From Cyclobacteriaceae bacterium (GTDB taxonomy: Bacteria > Bacteroidota > Bacteroidia > Cytophagales > Cyclobacteriaceae), in contig JALOMY010000146.1 in the NCBI GenBank assembly GCA_025455225.1, positions 1-9,359 on the forward strand: 9,359 nt of DNA. The letters are read 5' to 3'. The number at the start of each line of letters is the position of its first letter. Within the stretch, counting starts at the first letter, position 1. The translations under genes and the position numbers were made by a program. The notes below the pieces were generated by a model. The model was given only the letters and a program-made list of their open reading frames with translations, did not search any database and had not been told where the DNA came from. Below are positions 6,407 to 9,359 of this stretch, one piece after another.

Positions 6407-6430
6407 TTTACATGTAAATTGGGCTCAATT
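6407..6430. repeat. Two adjacent palindromic elements upstream of the DUF5686 gene
   Basis: TTTACATGTAAA at 6407-6418 is a perfect 12-bp palindrome. It directly meets AATTG-GGCT-CAATT at 6417-6430, a 5-bp stem with a four-base loop. Together they end five bases before the ATG at 6436. They may form an operator or a leader hairpin; the second may instead be a weak end-of-transcript hairpin for nadD, though it lacks a T tract. Confidence 0.35.
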
Positions 6431-6435
6431 CACTG

Positions 6436-7266
6436 ATGAATCGATTTGTTTTCATTCTGATCTCCGTACTTATTTCTTCTGCCGGTTTTGCAGGAGGAAT
6501 TCGCGGCACCATCAAAGCCGATGATGGAAACATTCTGCCTTATGCTTCCATTTATGTTAAGCAGTTAGGAACCGGAACCGTAAGCAATACGGAGGGCTTC
6601 TATGAACTAACCTTACCTGCAGGTACGTATGATGTTGTGTTTCAATACCTGGGTTATGAAACCCAGGAACGAACCATCACCGTTACGGAAAGCTTCCAGA
6701 CAATTGATGTTACTATGAAAACCCAGGTGGTGGTTTTACAAAATGTTACCATTTCGGGCAAAGAAGATCCGGCTTACACCATCATGCGCAAAGCCATCGC
6801 CAAAGCCAAATATCATACCCAGCAATTAAACAGTTATTCTGCAACGGTTTACATTAAAGGCGCAGGTAAACTGGTCGACTACCCCTGGCTGGCGAAAAAG
6901 GCACTTGAAAAAGAGGGGATTGAAAAAGACCGGGTTTTTATCTCTGAATCGGTAAGTCAGATCAAATACACACGCCCCAACACCTTTGAAGAAAATGTTA
7001 TATCCATCCGCAGCGATGGAAAAGACAATAACACCTCTCCCAACGCTTTTATTTTTGGCAGTTTCTACCAGCCTGAAATTGCTGAAACTGTTTCTCCTCT
7101 ATCTCCGGCTGCCTTCGGCTATTACAAGTTTGAATACGAGGGTACATTCAAGGATCGCGATTATGAAATCAGTAAAATAAAAGTCACCCCCCGGGCTCGT
7201 GGCGACAATGTTGTTGAGGGAACGCTTTACAAGCCTGGTTGCCGGTATCGCAGCAATTTGAAGTAG
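6436..7266 (+). CDS. N-terminal fragment of the DUF5686-type protein
   Basis: This 276-residue frame opens with a signal peptide (MNRFVFILISVLISSAGFAG). Residues about 21-95 are a carboxypeptidase-regulatory-like domain (LPYASIYVKQLGTGTVSN, then VVFQYLGYETQERTITV), ending in VVVLQNVTISG. Residues about 112-260 are the family's first conserved region (PAYTIMRKAIAKAKYHTQQL, SYSATVYIKGAGKL, ISESVSQIKYTRPNTFEENV, FGYYKFEYEGTF). The last ten residues (KPGCRYRSNLK and nearby) come from the shifted frame and are not family sequence. Alone it would be an exported truncated product lacking the barrel and is probably non-functional or degraded. Confidence 0.7.
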   Translation: MNRFVFILISVLISSAGFAGGIRGTIKADDGNILPYASIYVKQLGTGTVSNTEGFYELTLPAGTYDVVFQYLGYETQERTITVTESFQTIDVTMKTQVVVLQNVTISGKEDPAYTIMRKAIAKAKYHTQQLNSYSATVYIKGAGKLVDYPWLAKKALEKEGIEKDRVFISESVSQIKYTRPNTFEENVISIRSDGKDNNTSPNAFIFGSFYQPEIAETVSPLSPAAFGYYKFEYEGTFKDRDYEISKIKVTPRARGDNVVEGTLYKPGCRYRSNLK

Positions 7267-8945
7267 GCGGACGGTTTTTCGGATTCGAGTTTATCTACAA
7301 CTACCTCGCCACGGTTCGGGATTACCAGATTGAGTTCAATCCGGAATTGGAAGTTGAAGCCATGACGGTAATTGACGATAAACTCTTTAAGGAACAGGCC
7401 CGGGAAATTGAAGAACGAAACTCCGGTAAAACCAATGACCTCCAGGAGCGACTGGCAACTGATAAAGAAATAACGCGCAAGGAATTGCGTAAAATGATTA
7501 ATGAATATGAGAAAGAAGAAGTAAAGAATTCCAAAGAGCCCGATGTCATCTCCAACACCACCTTCAAGATTGACAGTGGCGCTTACAAGAAAGATTCAAT
7601 CTACTGGGCAGAAATACGGCCGGTGCCATTAACAGTTGAAGAAATAAAAGGGTATCGCAAAACAGACAGCCTCGCGATTGAAGAACGAAAGAAAGAAGAG
7701 GGCGACACGATTAAGCGTGCAGAAAAAAATAAAAAGGGCTTTCAGCCCTGGGACTTGCTCATTGGCGATGTATACAAGGTATCCAAACACTCCAATTTCG
7801 AAATTCAGTTTCCTGAAGTCTGGTTTAATACAGTGGAAGGCTTCAACCTGATTTACCGTATGAACTTCGGTACAGTTTTACAGGATACCAACCGGACGCG
7901 CCTGAACATTATGCCCACGTTGCGCTATGCATTTTCCCGTGAAAAGCTATCCGGGCACCTGACCTTTAGGCTCCGGAATTCGAAATACCGGTTTGAAATC
8001 CAGGGCGGACGGTACGTTAAACAATTCAATCCGGATGAACCCATACTTCCGATCATCAACACCTTTACTACCCTTTTCCTTGAAGAAAACTGGATGAAGT
8101 TGTATGAGCGTGATTTCATCGATGCACTCTATCGAAGAAGGTTTAATCCTAAATTCACAGCCGAGGCAACACTCTCCTGGGCAAAACGAAGGGAGTTGTT
8201 CAACTCGACTGACTACAAATGGGTAGACCGCGATAAAATTGAAGATTACACACCCAACGCACCCGTCAGTGAAGAACTAAGCAACACCAGTTTCGCTGAA
8301 CACCAGGCTTTGATCGGATCACTGCATTTCAGCGCCAGGCCGTGGCTTAAATATAGAATCCGGAATGGCCGAAGAAATGAAATCGAGACCTCTACACCTA
8401 CTTTCCTGCTCACGTACCGGAAGGGATTTAATGACCTGTTTAACAGTGTGATTGACTTCGACCAGGTTGAATTGGGAATCAAGCAGGAAATTCCGGTGGG
8501 TGTTCGCGGCCGTTTGCATTACATGTTACGTGGAGGTGTTTTTCTGAATACCGATAGTTTGGTATTTATGGATTACAAACATTTTCTGGGTAACCGAACG
8601 CCATTTGTTACTTCTGATCCTGTCGGCAGTTTCAGGCTTCTTGATTACTACCAATACAGTACTGCTGAATCGTACTTTGTTGCCAATGTACATTATCAGT
8701 TCAGACGCTTCCTGATCACGAGTATTCCCGAAGTACGCATGGTCGGCATCCGCGAAAACATCTTTATCAATTACCTGGCCTCTCCAACTTCAAAGCACTA
8801 CACTGAAGTTGGTTATTCACTGGACGGCATCTTGCGTATTTTCAGATTGGAGGCTGCTGTGGCTTTTCGCGATGGTCAATACCTGAACTACGGTTTCCGC
8901 ATTGGTGTCGCAACGAATATTGCGTTGAGGTTCTCCGATAATTAA
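7239..8945 (+). CDS. C-terminal fragment of the DUF5686-type protein (predicted outer-membrane barrel)
   Basis: This frame carries the remaining roughly 568 residues of the same gene. The first possible start codon, the TTG at 7239, is really the Leu of WLPVSQQFEV and is unlikely to be used. After FGFEFIYNYLATVRDYQIEF comes a highly charged helical region (about residues 45-160 of the fragment). The family core follows (FQPWDLLIGDVYKVSKHSNF, EVWFNTVEGFNLIYRMNFGT) and a long run of amphipathic beta strands ending YGFRIGVATNIALRFSDN, as expected for an outer-membrane barrel. It has no signal peptide of its own, so without the first half it could not be exported. No further frameshift or early stop is visible in the fragment. 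Confidence 0.7.
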   Translation: MPVSQQFEVGGRFFGFEFIYNYLATVRDYQIEFNPELEVEAMTVIDDKLFKEQAREIEERNSGKTNDLQERLATDKEITRKELRKMINEYEKEEVKNSKEPDVISNTTFKIDSGAYKKDSIYWAEIRPVPLTVEEIKGYRKTDSLAIEERKKEEGDTIKRAEKNKKGFQPWDLLIGDVYKVSKHSNFEIQFPEVWFNTVEGFNLIYRMNFGTVLQDTNRTRLNIMPTLRYAFSREKLSGHLTFRLRNSKYRFEIQGGRYVKQFNPDEPILPIINTFTTLFLEENWMKLYERDFIDALYRRRFNPKFTAEATLSWAKRRELFNSTDYKWVDRDKIEDYTPNAPVSEELSNTSFAEHQALIGSLHFSARPWLKYRIRNGRRNEIETSTPTFLLTYRKGFNDLFNSVIDFDQVELGIKQEIPVGVRGRLHYMLRGGVFLNTDSLVFMDYKHFLGNRTPFVTSDPVGSFRLLDYYQYSTAESYFVANVHYQFRRFLITSIPEVRMVGIRENIFINYLASPTSKHYTEVGYSLDGILRIFRLEAAVAFRDGQYLNYGFRIGVATNIALRFSDN

Positions 8946-8990
8946 CCTCTTACGAACAACTCAAATCCGAAGCGTGAGGAAATGTTTTTT
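8946..8990 (+). terminator. Weak terminator-like hairpin after the DUF5686 gene
   Basis: CCTC-TT-ACG at 8946-8954 can pair with CGTGAGG at 8973-8979 with a two-base bulge, leaving an 18-base loop. A run of six T at 8985-8990 follows shortly after. The stem is short and imperfect, so termination here is only possible. Confidence 0.3.
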
Positions 8991-8991
8991 G

Positions 8992-8999
8992 TAACTTTC
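8992..8999 (+). promoter_or_regulatory. Near-consensus -7 box before mnmH
   Basis: TAACTTTC differs from TAnnTTTG only in the last base and lies four bases before the mnmH ATG. As with the second sigma gene, use of this box would give a nearly leaderless message. It is weak evidence alone. Confidence 0.22.
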
Positions 9000-9003
9000 C
9001 GGC

Positions 9004-9359
9004 ATGACCGTTTCGATTGATGATTTTCTCAAACTCCGCCATGAGTTTCCGGTAGTGGATGTTCGCTCCGAAGGCGAGTTCAGCGAAGGTCATATACCAG
9101 GTGCACTTAATATTCCTTTACTAAACAATCAGGAACGGGTTATCGTAGGAACCACCTATAAACAACATGGCCAGCTGTCGGCAATTAAAATGGGTTTTGA
9201 ATTGGTAGGGCCCCGACTTATTGAAATTATTGAGTCAGCCTTGCAAACGGCAAGTCAGCATAACAAAATATTAGTTCATTGCTGGAGAGGCGGAATGCGC
9301 TCGTCTAATTTCAGCCGGTTTGCTGAAATGGCCGGTATAAAAACCGATGTGCTCGAAGG
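9004..9359 (+). CDS. mnmH: tRNA 2-selenouridine synthase, 5' part, cut by right edge
   Basis: The ATG at 9004 opens a frame of 118 codons without a stop to the window end. It shows the N-terminal rhodanese domain of MnmH (also called SelU/YbbB): VVDVRSEGEFSEGHIPGALN at 17-36, then ERVIVGTTYKQHG at 44-56, GFELVGPRL at 64-72, and the active-site loop HCWRGGMRS at 92-100 with catalytic Cys93. The enzyme replaces sulfur by selenium in 2-thiouridine at the wobble position of certain tRNAs, using selenophosphate made by SelD; no selD is in view. The P-loop half expected in the full protein (roughly 340-370 residues) lies outside the window. It starts 58 bp after the disrupted DUF5686 gene, probably as its own unit. 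Confidence 0.93.
   Translation, partial: MTVSIDDFLKLRHEFPVVDVRSEGEFSEGHIPGALNIPLLNNQERVIVGTTYKQHGQLSAIKMGFELVGPRLIEIIESALQTASQHNKILVHCWRGGMRSSNFSRFAEMAGIKTDVLE

Larger units (their letters stand above)
6436..8945 (+). pseudogene. DUF5686-type carboxypeptidase-regulatory-like outer-membrane protein, frameshifted with internal deletion
   Basis: Two consecutive frames read as the two halves of one DUF5686-type protein, a Bacteroidota family of about 800-900 residues with a signal peptide, a regulatory-like domain and a predicted outer-membrane barrel, function unknown. The first frame follows the family up to GDNVVEGTLY (codons ending at 7230) and then turns to unrelated residues and a stop at 7264-7266. 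The family resumes in another frame with WLPVSQQFEVGG from the TGG at 7236. Recalled homologues have about 35-45 residues between these two points (a segment of the type IVEDLW...). So the lesion fits a net loss of 3n+1 bases, not a one-base slip alone. Both halves otherwise look unchanged, suggesting a recent mutation or an assembly error. Confidence 0.75.

Noticed and set aside
6379..6417. 12-codon GTG-started mini-frame preceded by AAAGGAG in the nadD-DUF5686 gap
   Set aside because: The ribosome-binding-like string is suggestive, but a 12-residue product (VINISTVNGVYM) has no supporting pattern and could easily be chance.
7226..7240. Programmed -1 ribosomal frameshift joining the two DUF5686 halves
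   Set aside because: No X-XXY-YYZ slippery heptamer is present at the junction, and the expected conserved segment is missing too, so a slip would not restore the protein.

Overview
The window looks like a chromosomal segment of a Bacteroidota bacterium, most likely from Cytophagales or a close relative. The signs are three separate carboxypeptidase-regulatory-like (SusC-type front-end) domains, a DUF5686-type protein, two ECF sigma factors with partner genes, weak Shine-Dalgarno signals and TAnnTTTG-like -7 boxes. The lineage is inferred from protein style only, not from a marker gene.

Layout. Left block, minus strand, positions 1-2267: an ECF sigma factor (1704-2267) overlaps by 8 bp a 461-residue membrane protein (326-1711). 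That protein joins an anti-sigma-like head, one transmembrane helix, a long charged periplasmic linker, a carboxypeptidase-regulatory-like domain and a TonB C-terminal domain. It overlaps (ATGA) a membrane-anchored protein that runs off the left edge (1-329, possibly DUF4230-like). Divergent from this operon, across an 89-bp gap, is an exported YfbK-type von Willebrand factor A protein (2357-4204). Its front end closely resembles the start of a SusC-like receptor. A strong hairpin (4215-4259) closes that unit.

Middle block, plus strand: a second ECF sigma factor (4313-4897), a small soluble zinc-type anti-sigma factor (4902-5165), guanylate kinase gmk (5165-5734) and nicotinate-nucleotide adenylyltransferase nadD (5791-6366, TTG start). 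The first three are packed with a 4-bp gap and a 1-bp overlap, so a regulatory pair appears co-transcribed with nucleotide and NAD housekeeping genes.

Right block: a DUF5686-type outer-membrane protein gene (6436-8945) is broken. The reading frame shifts near 7234 and a stretch of about 35-45 residues expected in the family is missing there, so it is either a pseudogene or an assembly error. After a weak terminator-like sequence comes the 5' part of mnmH (tRNA 2-selenouridine synthase), cut by the right edge.

The most unusual part is the divergent left module. The putative anti-sigma/TonB protein and the VWA protein carry similar regulatory-like domains, each ending in a receptor-plug-style EVV(V/I)TG motif but with no beta-barrel. 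A shared periplasmic partner or signal, read by the sigma factor, is a reasonable but untested idea. No tRNA, rRNA, CRISPR, insertion sequence or phage gene was seen.
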